NCBI GenBank assembly: GCA_023433275.1
Contig: JAEZDN010000130.1
Span: forward strand, 50,450 to 114,449
Origin: Verrucomicrobiota bacterium
Lineage (GTDB): Bacteria > Verrucomicrobiota > Verrucomicrobiia > Opitutales > Opitutaceae
DNA: 64,000 nucleotides
Reading direction: 5' to 3'
The notes under the pieces are model-generated. The model did no database searches and was not told the origin of the DNA. It worked only from the letters and a program-made list of their open reading frames with translations. The position numbers and the translations under genes were made by a program. Positions 42,163 through 51,668 of the stretch are shown here, piece after piece (the first letter of the stretch is position 1; every line of letters starts with the position of its first letter).

Positions 42163-45100
42163 ATGCCGGATCAGCTCTCACCTGCATTGATCCAGGCCGC
42201 CATCGAGCGCGGTTTTCTCGCCGCCGATGCGGTCCTCCAACCCCTGGCGCTCGGCAACGCCGATCGGCGCGCTTCGCCCCGGCAAAGTTGGGTCGGCCGC
42301 CACCCCGATGGTGCCGCTCTCCTCCTCACCACGGGGTCGGACCTGCCCCGCTTGGCCAGGACGCAATCGGCGTTTTCCCGCGACTGCCCCGCGTTGGTCC
42401 ACGCTCCCCTCGCCTGGCTTTCCCTTTCGGCCGGGGACCTTCTCATCGAATCCTTTTCGGCTGATCCACCGCTGGCCAATCTACCGGTGGATCAGCCCGA
42501 AATCGCGCGCCGCGCTGCGCACGCCTTTTCCGTCGCCTGCGACGCCCTCGCCGCCACCAGCGAACCCTCCCAGGAGCAGGCGCGCCGCGCCGAGTGGTCC
42601 TCTTGGTGCGAACACCTGGTCTCGATCTCTCGCTGGCAACCGGCCGAGACCCGCCTCCTGTCCGATCAAATCCTGCCGGCGCTCTACCCGCTGATCGCTT
42701 CGCACCCGCCGGCCACACAGTGGAGCAACGGCGACTTCACCGCGGCCAACCTCCTCGTTTCTCCCACCGGACACCCGCGGCTGATCGACCTCGAATACGC
42801 GCGCCGCACCCATTTTCCCGCCGAGGACGCCGCTCGCTTCCACGCGTTGTCGCCCATCGCGCGCCGACACCCGCACTTGTTCACCACGCGCCTCCCGCGC
42901 CCAGGACCGGCTGCCCAGCTGCACTTCTGGCTTCGCCAGATGGAACTCGAGGCCCTCCATAACAGCTCCGCCTACCTCGCTCGCATTTGGTCGCGACGTC
43001 TTCGCACCGTGCGTCGCCTGGCCGAGCAAATCCTCAACGTCTCGCTCGACGCTTGGTCGACACCTCCTCTTGAACTTGAGGCTCACCTCGAGATCGCGCG
43101 CTGGGCCGGGGACGGCGGCCCTCGCCTGCTTCTCTCGGGCTGGTGTCATCAGCCAAACTCCACCCCCGGCACGGCCGTCGTGCTGCATGCAGGCGATCGC
43201 CTTCTGGCCGAAGCCCCGCTCCGCGATCGCCCCGATGTCGCGCGCCATTTCCATAACACCCCCGGCAGCCAGCAGAGCGGATTCGTGCTCGAACCAAGGC
43301 TGCCCGCTCCCGACCTCACCCTCGGCATTTCCCTGCTCGACGCCGAGGGAGTGCTGCTTCCCTTCGCCACCCGGCGGACGGTTGAACTGCCCGGCTACGG
43401 CGCATTCCTCGTGAACTACGCGGCGTGGGCCGAACGCCATGACCCCGAGATAGTTTCTGCAGACACTTCCCCGCCTGCCGCCTTCGGGCTGTTGTTTTCA
43501 ATCCTCGTTCCCGTCTACCGTTCGGACTTCACCTTCCTGCGCGCCTGCGTCGAATCCGTGCGGCAGCAGCACTATCGGACCTGGGAGCTGATCCTGATCG
43601 ACGACGGTTCGGTCGACGCCGAACTCACCCGATTCCTCGACTCTTTTGGCCGGTCCGACCGGCGCATCCGTATCCTGCACCGGTCCGCCAACCAAGGCAT
43701 CGCCCGCACCACCAACGAAGCCCTCGCCGCGGCACAGGGTGAATACATCGTCCTCCTCGATCACGACGACGTGCTGCGACCCCACGCCCTCGCCATTTTC
43801 GCCGCGCGCATCGCCGGGGACCCGGCCCTCGACGCGCTCTACTCCGACGAGGAAAAAATCTCTCCCACGGGCGAGCGTCTCGTCCCCTTCCTCAAACCCG
43901 CCTTCTCCCCCGAGTTTTTGCGTGGCGTGATGTATCCGGGACACGCCCTGTGCGTGCGGCGGTCGATCGCGCAGGCCGCCGGCGGTTTCAACCCGGACTA
44001 CGACGGCATTCAGGATTACGAATTCTTCCTGCGGGTCGCCGAGCGCGGTGCTCGCATTGCCCACGTGCCACGCATTCTCTACCAGTGGCGCCAATCCCCC
44101 ACCTCCAGCGCGCTTCACGGCAACGTGAAGGGAGACATGGACCGCAAGCAAGCCGAGGCCGTCCAGGCCCACTTGCACCGCATCGGCGACAACCGCCGCG
44201 CCGTCGCCTTGGGTGGCCATCGCGTCCGCCTCGAGGCAACCACGCAGCCTTCCGTTGAACTCGTGTCCCTGGCTCACGGGGATTCCCCTCTGCGCGCGCT
44301 CGCCTCAGCGGCCCGCTCCAGTTCCGCGGATGTTCTGGTGCTCACTCACCCGGGCGGTGCCACCCCAACTCCCGCGGGCCTCGCCGAGCTCTGCGCGCTG
44401 GCCGCCCGGCCCGACTCCGGCTGCGTGGGTCCCATGCTCGTTTCCCCGCAAGACCGAGTCATCGCGAGCGGCCTCACCGTGCATGAGGGGCGCCTGATCC
44501 CGCTGATGGCCGGCTTCGACGCCGAGGGCGATGGCTACAACGGCTCGCTTCGCTGCAATCGCGAGGTCCTCGCCGTGCCCCCCGCCGGGGTGGCCGTTCG
44601 CCGAAACCTTATCCTGCAAACCGGTTCATCGTCCCAAAATTGGTTCGAGTTCTGCGAGGCCGTTTCCGCCGCCGGTTTTTTCCATCGGGTTTGCGCCTCC
44701 GCCCGGCTCGTCATGGATCCTGCCGATGCCGGCCTGGAAGCCCACCCGGCGCCGCAAGCCGCCGACGCCTACTACAATCCCCATTTCGATCGCGCGGCCG
44801 GCAACTACGCCCTCGCCTCCCCGCCGCCCCATTTCCCTCCGCCGGCCCGGCAGTCCCTTTTCCACCTGGACGAGGCGCCCGACACGTTCGTTCCCCACGG
44901 ATGCGTCTCGCTGCGCGGCTGGTGCTTCCGACGCGACGGCCGCGCCGTCACTCTTCGGGCCGCCTCCGGCCGCGAATCGTGGATCGCCGCGTGCAACCAG
45001 TCCCGCCCCGACGTCGCCGCCGCCCACGCCGATGGCCTGACCGACGGCCAATGTGGTTTCGTGCTGCACTTCCTCCTTTCCGCTGGCGTCCACCAAATTT

Positions 45101-46098
45101 CGCTCGAAGCCGAGGTCGAAAGCGGCGACGCGGAACACCTTGCCACGCTGCGCGTGGCGGTGCCGCCCACCGCGTTCTTGGGTCGGGCATTTCTTGCCGA
45201 TCCCCGCACCTTGCTCGCGCACCAATTTCCGGCGTGGCGCACCCACGCCCCGCGACGACTCCGGCCTGAATCCTTTCCGCCACCGACAAGCCTGCCCGAA
45301 CATCGCCCTGCGATCGCCGTCGTGACGCCCTCGTTCCAACAGGCCGCATACCTCGAGGAAACCTTGCGCTCGGTGCTGCATGATCCGGGTCTCCGGCTGG
45401 CTTATGTCGTCCAGGATGGTGGCTCGACCGATGGCTCGGTCGACATCATCCGCCGCCAGGCGAGCCGCCTTCACCGCTGGGCCAGCGCGCCGGACCGCGG
45501 CCAAGCCGACGCCATCGCGCAGGGATTCGCCCAAACCTCGGGCCAGCCGGAGGACATCATGGCCTGGATCAATTCCGACGACTTCTATCTTCCCGGCACG
45601 CTCTCCTTCGTCATCGACTGGTTCGCCCGCCACCCCGATGTCGATGTCATCTACGGTCATCGCATCCTCGTGGATGAGAACTCGCACGAGGTCGGTCGCT
45701 GGTTCCTGCCACCGCACGATCCGGCTGTGCTCCGGCTCAACGATTTCGTGCCCCAGGAAACGCTTTTTTGGCGCCGACGCTTGTGGGATCGGGTCGGCGG
45801 CGTCGACCCGACCCTCAGATTCGCCCTGGACTGGGATCTCTTGCTCCGCTTCCAGGCGGCAGGAGCGCGGATCGTCCGCGTGCCCCGCTTTCTAGCCTGT
45901 TTCCGCATCCACGCCGCGCAAAAAACCTCGGCCCAAATCCACTCGGTCGGCCGAAGGGAGATAGAGCGACTCCGCACCCGCACCAACAACCGATCCCTCT
46001 CGCCCGCCGAACTGGAATCACATCCATCGCTTACCAGGTATCTTCGCCGCAGTGCCCTGCTCGGCTTCTTGTGGAATATGGGGGTAAGAGCGCCGTGA
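42163..46098 (+). CDS. 1311-residue multidomain protein: kinase-like domain, two beta-rich modules, two GT2 domains and a degenerate GT2-like segment
   Basis: In order: an aminoglycoside/choline-kinase-like domain (residues about 1-310) with QWSNGDFTAANLL in place of the usual HGDxxxxN loop and RLIDLEYA as the metal site; a beta-rich GW...RPDVA...GF module (about 310-410); a GT2 domain (about 440-690) with FSILVPVYR and IVLLDHDDVLRP; a GT2-like segment without an obvious DxD (about 690-880); a second module (about 910-1005, VSLRGWCF); and a second GT2 (about 1045-1290) with IAVVTPSFQQAAYLEE and AWINSDDFYLPGTL. Several glycosyl linkages and perhaps a phosphate transfer may be made by one polypeptide. 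The His-to-Asn change suggests the kinase part is altered or inactive. Substrates are unknown. Confidence 0.88.
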   Translation: MPDQLSPALIQAAIERGFLAADAVLQPLALGNADRRASPRQSWVGRHPDGAALLLTTGSDLPRLARTQSAFSRDCPALVHAPLAWLSLSAGDLLIESFSADPPLANLPVDQPEIARRAAHAFSVACDALAATSEPSQEQARRAEWSSWCEHLVSISRWQPAETRLLSDQILPALYPLIASHPPATQWSNGDFTAANLLVSPTGHPRLIDLEYARRTHFPAEDAARFHALSPIARRHPHLFTTRLPRPGPAAQLHFWLRQMELEALHNSSAYLARIWSRRLRTVRRLAEQILNVSLDAWSTPPLELEAHLEIARWAGDGGPRLLLSGWCHQPNSTPGTAVVLHAGDRLLAEAPLRDRPDVARHFHNTPGSQQSGFVLEPRLPAPDLTLGISLLDAEGVLLPFATRRTVELPGYGAFLVNYAAWAERHDPEIVSADTSPPAAFGLLFSILVPVYRSDFTFLRACVESVRQQHYRTWELILIDDGSVDAELTRFLDSFGRSDRRIRILHRSANQGIARTTNEALAAAQGEYIVLLDHDDVLRPHALAIFAARIAGDPALDALYSDEEKISPTGERLVPFLKPAFSPEFLRGVMYPGHALCVRRSIAQAAGGFNPDYDGIQDYEFFLRVAERGARIAHVPRILYQWRQSPTSSALHGNVKGDMDRKQAEAVQAHLHRIGDNRRAVALGGHRVRLEATTQPSVELVSLAHGDSPLRALASAARSSSADVLVLTHPGGATPTPAGLAELCALAARPDSGCVGPMLVSPQDRVIASGLTVHEGRLIPLMAGFDAEGDGYNGSLRCNREVLAVPPAGVAVRRNLILQTGSSSQNWFEFCEAVSAAGFFHRVCASARLVMDPADAGLEAHPAPQAADAYYNPHFDRAAGNYALASPPPHFPPPARQSLFHLDEAPDTFVPHGCVSLRGWCFRRDGRAVTLRAASGRESWIAACNQSRPDVAAAHADGLTDGQCGFVLHFLLSAGVHQISLEAEVESGDAEHLATLRVAVPPTAFLGRAFLADPRTLLAHQFPAWRTHAPRRLRPESFPPPTSLPEHRPAIAVVTPSFQQAAYLEETLRSVLHDPGLRLAYVVQDGGSTDGSVDIIRRQASRLHRWASAPDRGQADAIAQGFAQTSGQPEDIMAWINSDDFYLPGTLSFVIDWFARHPDVDVIYGHRILVDENSHEVGRWFLPPHDPAVLRLNDFVPQETLFWRRRLWDRVGGVDPTLRFALDWDLLLRFQAAGARIVRVPRFLACFRIHAAQKTSAQIHSVGRREIERLRTRTNNRSLSPAELESHPSLTRYLRRSALLGFLWNMGVRAP

Positions 46099-46136
46099 AG
46101 GACTATTGCCTTCACCTTAGGCTCTTGGCTTCTTGA

Positions 46137-47567
46137 GTGGCAACCGCCCCGATGCCCTCCCTGCCCGACATCACCCGCCAGCACCTGGACAATATCCAGG
46201 CATTCTACGACGCGGCCCCGTCCGTCTCGCGCTGGGCTTCGCGTGGCTATCGCCGCCTGCTCGCACACTATTACAACCTGATCATCCCTGCCGAAGCCTC
46301 CGTGCTCGAGATCGGCTGTGGCGCGGGCGAACTGCTCGGACAACTCCGCGCCGCGCGCCGTGTCGGCGTCGACCTCTCCCCGCGCCAGATCGAAGCCGCC
46401 CGTGCCCGCGTGCCCGGCGCCGAGTTCCATGTCCAGGCCGGCGAGTCGCTCGAGCTCACGGGCACCTTCGACTACATCATCATTTCCGACACGCTGAATC
46501 TCGCCGCCGACGTGCAGGCCATGCTCGCGCGCCTGCAGCCCTGCTCCCACCGGGAAACGCGCCTGGCGGTCAATTTTCAAAACTCCCTCTGGCGCCCGGT
46601 TCTTTCCCTCGCCGAAACCCTCGGCCTCCGCGGTCCCCAGCCGCGCAGCAGCTGGCTGGCCACCTCGGATGTCCTCAACCTCCTTCATCACGGCGGCTGG
46701 AATCCGCTGACGGTCGAGAGCCGTATCCTGCTGCCCGTGCCGGGCCTCGGCACCCCCTTCAACCGCTGGCTCGCGCCCCTGTTGCAGTGGTTCTGCCTCA
46801 CCATCTTCATCGTGGCCCGACCGGCCCGTGCCGTTTCTGAAGGCGACGCGCCCACCGTTTCCGTCGTCATTCCCGCGCGCAATGAAGCCGGCAACATCGA
46901 GGCCGCCATCCGGCGCACGCCCGCCATGGGCGGCGGCACGGAATTGATCTTCGTCGAGGGACACTCCCGCGACGACACCTGGGCCGAGATCCAGCGCGTG
47001 GCGCGCGAGAACCCCGGCATGAAGATCAAGATCATGCAGCAACCCGGCAAGGGCAAGGGCGACGCCGTGCGCTGCGGCTTCGCGGCCGCCACCGGCGACA
47101 TCCTCATGATCCTCGACGCCGACCTCACGATGCCGCCCGAGGAACTCCCGAAGTTCTACGCGCTCGTCGCCCACGGCCACGCCGAGTTCGCGAACGGCTG
47201 CCGCCTCGTCTACCCCATGGACGAAAAGGCCATGCAGTTCCTTAATCTCTGCGCGAACAAGACTTTCGGCCTCATCTTCACCTGGCTGCTCGGCCAGCCG
47301 GTCAAGGACACCCTCTGCGGCACCAAGGTCCTCCGCCGCTCTCACTACGACCGAATCGCCGCCAACCGCGCCTACTTCGGCGACTTCGATCCCTTCGGCG
47401 ACTTCGATCTCCTCTTCGGCGCCGCCCGCCTTAATCTAAAGATCGCCGACGTGCCGATCCGCTACAAGGAACGCACGTATGGCACCACCAATATCCAGCG
47501 CTGGAAGCACGGCTGGCTGCTGCTGCGCATGGTCCTCTTCGCCGCCCGCAAGCTGAAGTTCGTCTGA
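46137..47567 (+). CDS. Fusion of SAM methyltransferase and DPM1-like GT2
   Basis: A 476-residue protein. Residues about 40-210 are a class I methyltransferase (VLEIGCGAGELLGQLRAARR, VGVDLSPRQIEAAR). Residues about 235-476 are a GT2 of the dolichyl-phosphate-mannose-synthase-like kind (VSVVIPARNEAGNIEAAI, MILDADLTMPPEELPK with the DxD region, DTLCGTKVLRRSHYDRI). Such GT2 domains normally load a sugar on polyprenyl phosphate, supplying GT-C enzymes, several of which appear to be encoded in this window. The GTG start lies 38 nt after the previous stop; an ATG five codons in is equally plausible. A repeat-borne terminator follows 27 nt after the stop, suggesting the + strand arm ends here. Confidence 0.9.
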   Translation: MATAPMPSLPDITRQHLDNIQAFYDAAPSVSRWASRGYRRLLAHYYNLIIPAEASVLEIGCGAGELLGQLRAARRVGVDLSPRQIEAARARVPGAEFHVQAGESLELTGTFDYIIISDTLNLAADVQAMLARLQPCSHRETRLAVNFQNSLWRPVLSLAETLGLRGPQPRSSWLATSDVLNLLHHGGWNPLTVESRILLPVPGLGTPFNRWLAPLLQWFCLTIFIVARPARAVSEGDAPTVSVVIPARNEAGNIEAAIRRTPAMGGGTELIFVEGHSRDDTWAEIQRVARENPGMKIKIMQQPGKGKGDAVRCGFAAATGDILMILDADLTMPPEELPKFYALVAHGHAEFANGCRLVYPMDEKAMQFLNLCANKTFGLIFTWLLGQPVKDTLCGTKVLRRSHYDRIAANRAYFGDFDPFGDFDLLFGAARLNLKIADVPIRYKERTYGTTNIQRWKHGWLLLRMVLFAARKLKFV

Positions 47568-47582
47568 GCCGGCAATCATGCA

Positions 47583-47660
47583 GTTGGATGCAGGGGCGCG
47601 CCTTGACCGCGCCCTTTTCTCGCTGCGGGAACCGAGCTCGTGGACAAGCCAAGCCCGTAC
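47583..47660. repeat. Dispersed repeat A, copy 1
   Basis: About 78 bp that aligns with the reverse complement of 63761-63840. Shared blocks include AGGGGCGCG, ACCGCGCCCTTT, TGCGGGAACCGAG and CGTGGAC. A palindrome is built into it (GGGCGCG and CGCGCCC around a 7-nt loop). Copies lie in non-coding DNA only, in opposite orientations. Confidence 0.7.
47594..47618 (+). terminator. Intrinsic terminator after the methyltransferase-GT2 gene, inside repeat A
   Basis: GGGCGCG (47594-47600) and CGCGCCC (47608-47614) form a 7-bp stem with a 7-nt loop, followed directly by TTTT (47615-47618). It lies 27 nt after the stop codon at 47567 and before a gene on the opposite strand, the right place for a + strand terminator. 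Confidence 0.6.
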
Positions 47661-47850
47661 AACCGAACCGTTCGACCGCGCACACGGCGGGATCGCATTC
47701 TGATTGCATCGTTCCGGCTGAGCCAGTCTCCCCTCGGTGAGTTGTTCCTTCATTCACCTCCCATCCGCCCCGGAACCTCCGCATCGCACCGGCGCGCACC
47801 CCCGATTCAGGCATCGGTAGGGGCCGACCTTGGTCGGTCCTCGCGTCGCC

Positions 47851-49020
47851 TTACATGTACGGCCCGCCCCGCAGGATAGACTGGAAATAATATATCCCCG
47901 ACAGCAAGTGCGCCGCGAAGATCACCGTCCCCACGCGATGCACCCAGCGGTTGCCCGTCGCGGGACGAAGGAACCACTCCTCGATCGCCCCCAGGAAAAA
48001 GAAGAACAGCCCACCCATGTAGCACCACGCAAAATTCGCGTGCGTCTCGCGCGGCCCCTGTTCTGCCAGAAGATAGAACATCAGGAGTGAAACCACCCAG
48101 TTCACCGTTGCCACGACCATCGTGGGCGACAGGGCCCGCGCCCGGACGATGAAAACATACAACGGAAACGCCGCCGCCAGCGCCAAGGACATCGCATAGC
48201 TCGGGGTGTACTGACCCCAGACGCGGCCCGGCCAGAACACCACGGCATTCGTCGCCTTGTCCTGCGCATAGACATTGTGCCGGATGACCAACAGCGCGAC
48301 CAACGCGGGCACGAGGCACGCCGCAATGCGCCAGGCGTGGGCCAGTTCGATCCTGCCCCGCAACCACGCCCCCAACCCCACCAGAGCGAACGTCGGCCCC
48401 AGCGTGAGCATGAACGAGGGCTTCCCCCACATCGAGAGCACCGCCCCCACCGCCAGCAGCGCCAGGACGCGCCACCTCGCGGCGCCCTCCAGGCGAATGG
48501 CGGGATCGATCAGCCTGAGAAAACTGACAAACGCCAGGATCGCGAACACACGCGCAAAGAGGTAGGTGGGGTTGTGCCACGGATTGCCCGTGAACACGCC
48601 AAGGAACAGCGCACCCAGCCACGGGGTCAGCACCACCATCGAGATCACGAAACAGGCGAGCACGAGCCCCGCCACGCGCGGTTCCCCCCGCGCGGGATAA
48701 ATCTCCGCCCAGTAGCCACGCACCAGCACCAGCGAATAATAAAAGGCCGCTGTCAGCACCATCAGCATCGCGCCGCCCACGATGACGCCCCGGTCGCCCT
48801 CGGGCACCGAAAACGGCGCGACCAGCGCGGAGCAGAGCGTGTGCAGCAGCGAATAGCCCGCCGCCTCGTTCTGCCCCGGGTGCAACATGAACTCCACGTG
48901 CAGCCACATGTCCGACGCATAGACGCCTTGGCGTGCCCCCAGTTGGCTGTGGACCAGGAAAGCGAACACGCACGCACACCCAAACGCGATCGTGTGAAAC
49001 GAAGGGAAATACCGCACCAT
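47851..49020 (-). CDS. Polytopic membrane protein, possibly GT-C-like, unknown function
   Basis: A 389-residue protein with about 10 hydrophobic helices. I start it at the ATG of MVRYFPSFHTIAFG; another ATG 20 codons upstream (MRRRRKRVV) is possible, and the open frame beyond that merely runs antisense to the coiled-coil gene. The first periplasmic loop contains YASDMWLHVEFMLHPGQ, with an acidic residue and His in the position used by GT-C transferases. It recalls, without clear homology, the membrane protein at 517. It stands alone on the - strand between two + strand groups, with 178 bp to the divergent coiled-coil gene. No family was recognised; sugar transfer is only a suggestion. Confidence 0.68.
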   Translation of the reverse strand: MVRYFPSFHTIAFGCACVFAFLVHSQLGARQGVYASDMWLHVEFMLHPGQNEAAGYSLLHTLCSALVAPFSVPEGDRGVIVGGAMLMVLTAAFYYSLVLVRGYWAEIYPARGEPRVAGLVLACFVISMVVLTPWLGALFLGVFTGNPWHNPTYLFARVFAILAFVSFLRLIDPAIRLEGAARWRVLALLAVGAVLSMWGKPSFMLTLGPTFALVGLGAWLRGRIELAHAWRIAACLVPALVALLVIRHNVYAQDKATNAVVFWPGRVWGQYTPSYAMSLALAAAFPLYVFIVRARALSPTMVVATVNWVVSLLMFYLLAEQGPRETHANFAWCYMGGLFFFFLGAIEEWFLRPATGNRWVHRVGTVIFAAHLLSGIYYFQSILRGGPYM

Positions 49021-49198
49021 GCGGCATGCACGGCACGTGAATCCGCCTCCGTTGACAACCCGTTTTCTCCGCCGCCGCATCGACCCTAAGTAGTCTTTTA
49101 AATGACTTCTACCGGGCGGGCCACGGGTGCCCGCAGCTCGTGTTGCCCGACAATTGGCTTCACATTCCGGGGCCCCGCACGTTGAGTCCCCGCGTCCC

Positions 49199-49756
49199 AT
49201 GAAGCCCGATCCCGCCGCGCCGGCCGACCCGCTGAATCTCCTCCGCCAGCAGCTGATCCTGGCGCAGGTGCGGATCATGGAACTCGAGGATACCCGCGAC
49301 GAACTCGCACCCCGTGCGGCCGCCCTGGAGAAACTCCTCGCCGACGCCCAGGCCCTCGCCGACCGCAGCACCGGCGAGGCTGCCCACCTCGAACGCGTCC
49401 GCGCCGATCTCCAGCACCAGTTCGAACACATGCGCCACATGCAGCATGTGACCCACCAGGCCCTCGAGGAAAGCCGCGCCGCGCTGCAGGCCGCCACCGG
49501 ACGCGAACAGGACCTCCTCAGCGAGACCGAACAGCTCCAGACCCTCATCGCCGAGCAGGCCGCGCTCGCCCGCGAGCAACAGGACCGCCTGCAACAACTC
49601 ACCGGTCGCCTCGACGCCGCTGTCGCGGAATCCGCCGCCCGCCTCTCCCGCCTCAACGAATTGGACGCGGAGCAACGCGCGCTCAAGGCATCACGCAGCT
49701 GGCGGTGGACCGCTTGGCTGCGCTCGCTCGAACGCACCTTCAGCCGCCGCCCATGA
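49199..49756 (+). CDS. Coiled-coil protein with glycosyltransferase-associated SWRWT-type tail
   Basis: A 185-residue protein, nearly all predicted coiled coil (residues about 12-165, rich in Ala, Glu, Gln, Leu and Arg). It ends in ALKASRSWRWTAWLRSLER. An AS-SWR-T-x-x-LR motif often closes coiled coils fused to glycosyltransferases in polysaccharide clusters. Here it is a separate protein whose stop overlaps the start of the following GT4 (ATGA), so the two are probably translated together and may bind each other, the coiled coil serving as scaffold or membrane-curvature contact. I chose the ATG of MKPDPAAPADPLN, where the coiled coil begins; a 24-residue upstream extension is possible. Confidence 0.72.
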   Translation: MKPDPAAPADPLNLLRQQLILAQVRIMELEDTRDELAPRAAALEKLLADAQALADRSTGEAAHLERVRADLQHQFEHMRHMQHVTHQALEESRAALQAATGREQDLLSETEQLQTLIAEQAALAREQQDRLQQLTGRLDAAVAESAARLSRLNELDAEQRALKASRSWRWTAWLRSLERTFSRRP

Positions 49757-51663
49757 GCCGCCTGCACGGCGAAATCGAGTCCCCGCGCCCTCTCCGCGCG
49801 CGCGACGGCGTGATCTCGGTCACCGGCTGGTGCTTTCTCCCCGGTCTCGAATCCGCTCCCAGGGTGCGACTCGTTACTTCGGCTGGCTCCCTCGAATCAT
49901 CCTCTCCGCTCCCCCGCCCCGACGTCGCCTCCCGTCACCCCGGCGAACCCGCCGCGCGAGCGTGCGGTTTCACCATCACCGGACAACTCCCGCCGGGCGT
50001 CTACCAAGCCAGCTTCGAGGCCGGGCCGCCCGGCGGCGAATGGCGGCGCTTTCAATCGCTCACCCTCGCGGTCGAGCCCGCCCGTTTCGTCGCCGACCTC
50101 GAGCTACCCGCCGCCACCGGTACGGCCACACGCCGCCTCCACGTCGAGGGCTGGGCCGTGCACCCCGACCATCCCATCCAGGAGTTGTCCCTCCGCTACG
50201 GCCACCAGGAAATCCCGTGTGACCTCGGTCGATCACGCCCCGACCTGGCCTCCCGTTTTCCCGCGTCGCCGCACGCGTCCCGCGCGGGCTTCAAGAGCCG
50301 CACCATCCTTTCCGCCGGCCGCGGCCCCCTGCGCCTGAAAGCCCGGCTCGCCAACAGCTCCGTGGCCCTCGCGCGCACGCTCCTCCAAGTGGACATTTCC
50401 TCCGACGAAAACCACCCGCCCGGTTTTGATTTCGGCGCCGCGCGCATTGCTCTGCCCGTCGCGCCGTTCCAATCGCCGGCCCGCCCGGCTCCCGCTCAAC
50501 ATCCGCTCAACATCCTCTTTATTCTCCCGGGCAGCTTCGCCGCGAACAACGCCCTCCACGTCGCCGGTCTGGCCAACGAGCTCTCGGCCTCCGCCTATCA
50601 CTGCATCGTCGCCGTCGCGCACGATCTTTCCACCCTCGCCCACCACCTGCGCCCCGCCTTCCGCGCCGTCACTCATGACGAGGCCGTCGCCGGGGTGACC
50701 TTTGCCAATGGCCGCGGCCCTGACATCATCCACGCCTGGACCACGCGCGAAAACGTCCGCAAGCTGACCTTGGTCCTCGCCGAACGCTCCGCGGCGAAAA
50801 TCGTCGTGCACCTCGAGGACAACGAACAGGAAATCCTCGCCCTGACCCTGCGTCGCCCTCCCGCATCCTTGGAAGCGATGGACGATGCCTCGCTCGATCC
50901 GCTCGTCCCGCCAGACCTGTCCCACCCCCGCCGCAGCCGGGCCTTCCTCGCCGGCGCCGCGGGCGTGACCGTCATCACGGAACGGCTGGCCGAGTTCGTC
51001 CCCCCGGACCGCCCCCGCCTCCACCTCGAGCCCGCCGCCGACGCGCGCAGTTTTTTTCCCCGCCCCCTCCCCACCGATTTTCGGCGCGCACTCGGATTTA
51101 CCGACGACACCACGGTGCTCTTCTATCACGGCAATGTTCACGCAGCCAACGCCGCCGAAGTGCGCGATCTCTACGCCGCCGTCGTCCAACTCAACCGCGA
51201 GGGCCAGCCGACGCGCCTCATCCGCACCGGTCTCGACTCCGTCGATTTCCTGGGCGAACTCGCCCGCGAGGCCGCTCCCCATGTCCTCGCGCTCGGACAA
51301 ATCCCACATCATCATCACCTGCCGCCGCTGATGTCGCTCGCGGACATCTTCGTCCAGCCGGGCGGTCCCGATGCCTTCAACGACTACCGCTTCCCCTCCA
51401 AACTTCCCGAGTTCTTCTCCATCGGTCGACCCGTGGTGTTGCCCCGCACCAATCTCGGCGCCCAACTCCGCCACGCCACCGATGCCTATGTGCTCGATCG
51501 CGCCGACGCGGCGGGGATCGCCGCGGCGGTGACCGAGCTGCGGCGCGACCGCGCCCTCTACGACCGACTGGCCCGCGGCGCCGTCGCGTACTCGGAACGG
51601 CACTTCAGCTGGGCGCGCACGGCCGCGTCGCTTGCCAGGTTTTACGCGAGCCTGACACCCTGA
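49753..51663 (+). CDS. GT-B glycosyltransferase with two N-terminal beta-rich modules
   Basis: A 636-residue protein. Two copies of the recurring module lie at residues about 10-115 (ISVTGWCFLPG ... PRPDVASRHPG ... ACGFTITG) and about 120-220 (LHVEGWAVHPDH ... SRPDLASRFPA ... AGFKSRTI). A GT-B transferase runs from about residue 250 to the end. Its donor half includes VLFYHGNVHAANAAEVRDLY, VLALGQIPHHHHLPPLM and DAFNDYRFPSKLPEFFSIGRP, with the conserved nucleotide-sugar contact region. It begins in the stop codon of the coiled-coil gene and is followed after 5 nt by an SDR. The protein is probably cytosolic, and the modules may hold acceptor glycan. Donor and acceptor are unknown. Confidence 0.85.
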   Translation: MSRLHGEIESPRPLRARDGVISVTGWCFLPGLESAPRVRLVTSAGSLESSSPLPRPDVASRHPGEPAARACGFTITGQLPPGVYQASFEAGPPGGEWRRFQSLTLAVEPARFVADLELPAATGTATRRLHVEGWAVHPDHPIQELSLRYGHQEIPCDLGRSRPDLASRFPASPHASRAGFKSRTILSAGRGPLRLKARLANSSVALARTLLQVDISSDENHPPGFDFGAARIALPVAPFQSPARPAPAQHPLNILFILPGSFAANNALHVAGLANELSASAYHCIVAVAHDLSTLAHHLRPAFRAVTHDEAVAGVTFANGRGPDIIHAWTTRENVRKLTLVLAERSAAKIVVHLEDNEQEILALTLRRPPASLEAMDDASLDPLVPPDLSHPRRSRAFLAGAAGVTVITERLAEFVPPDRPRLHLEPAADARSFFPRPLPTDFRRALGFTDDTTVLFYHGNVHAANAAEVRDLYAAVVQLNREGQPTRLIRTGLDSVDFLGELAREAAPHVLALGQIPHHHHLPPLMSLADIFVQPGGPDAFNDYRFPSKLPEFFSIGRPVVLPRTNLGAQLRHATDAYVLDRADAAGIAAAVTELRRDRALYDRLARGAVAYSERHFSWARTAASLARFYASLTP

Positions 51664-51668
51664 TCGCA

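Noticed and set aside
43498..45717. Several long - strand frames opposite the 1311-residue transferase
   Set aside because: They mirror codon bias of the + strand gene. Compositions are Gly/Val/Glu/Arg-rich with no domain.
49021..49767. Long upstream extension of the membrane protein at 47851-49020
   Set aside because: It is antisense to the coiled-coil gene, Ser/Arg/Cys-rich, and not membrane-like.
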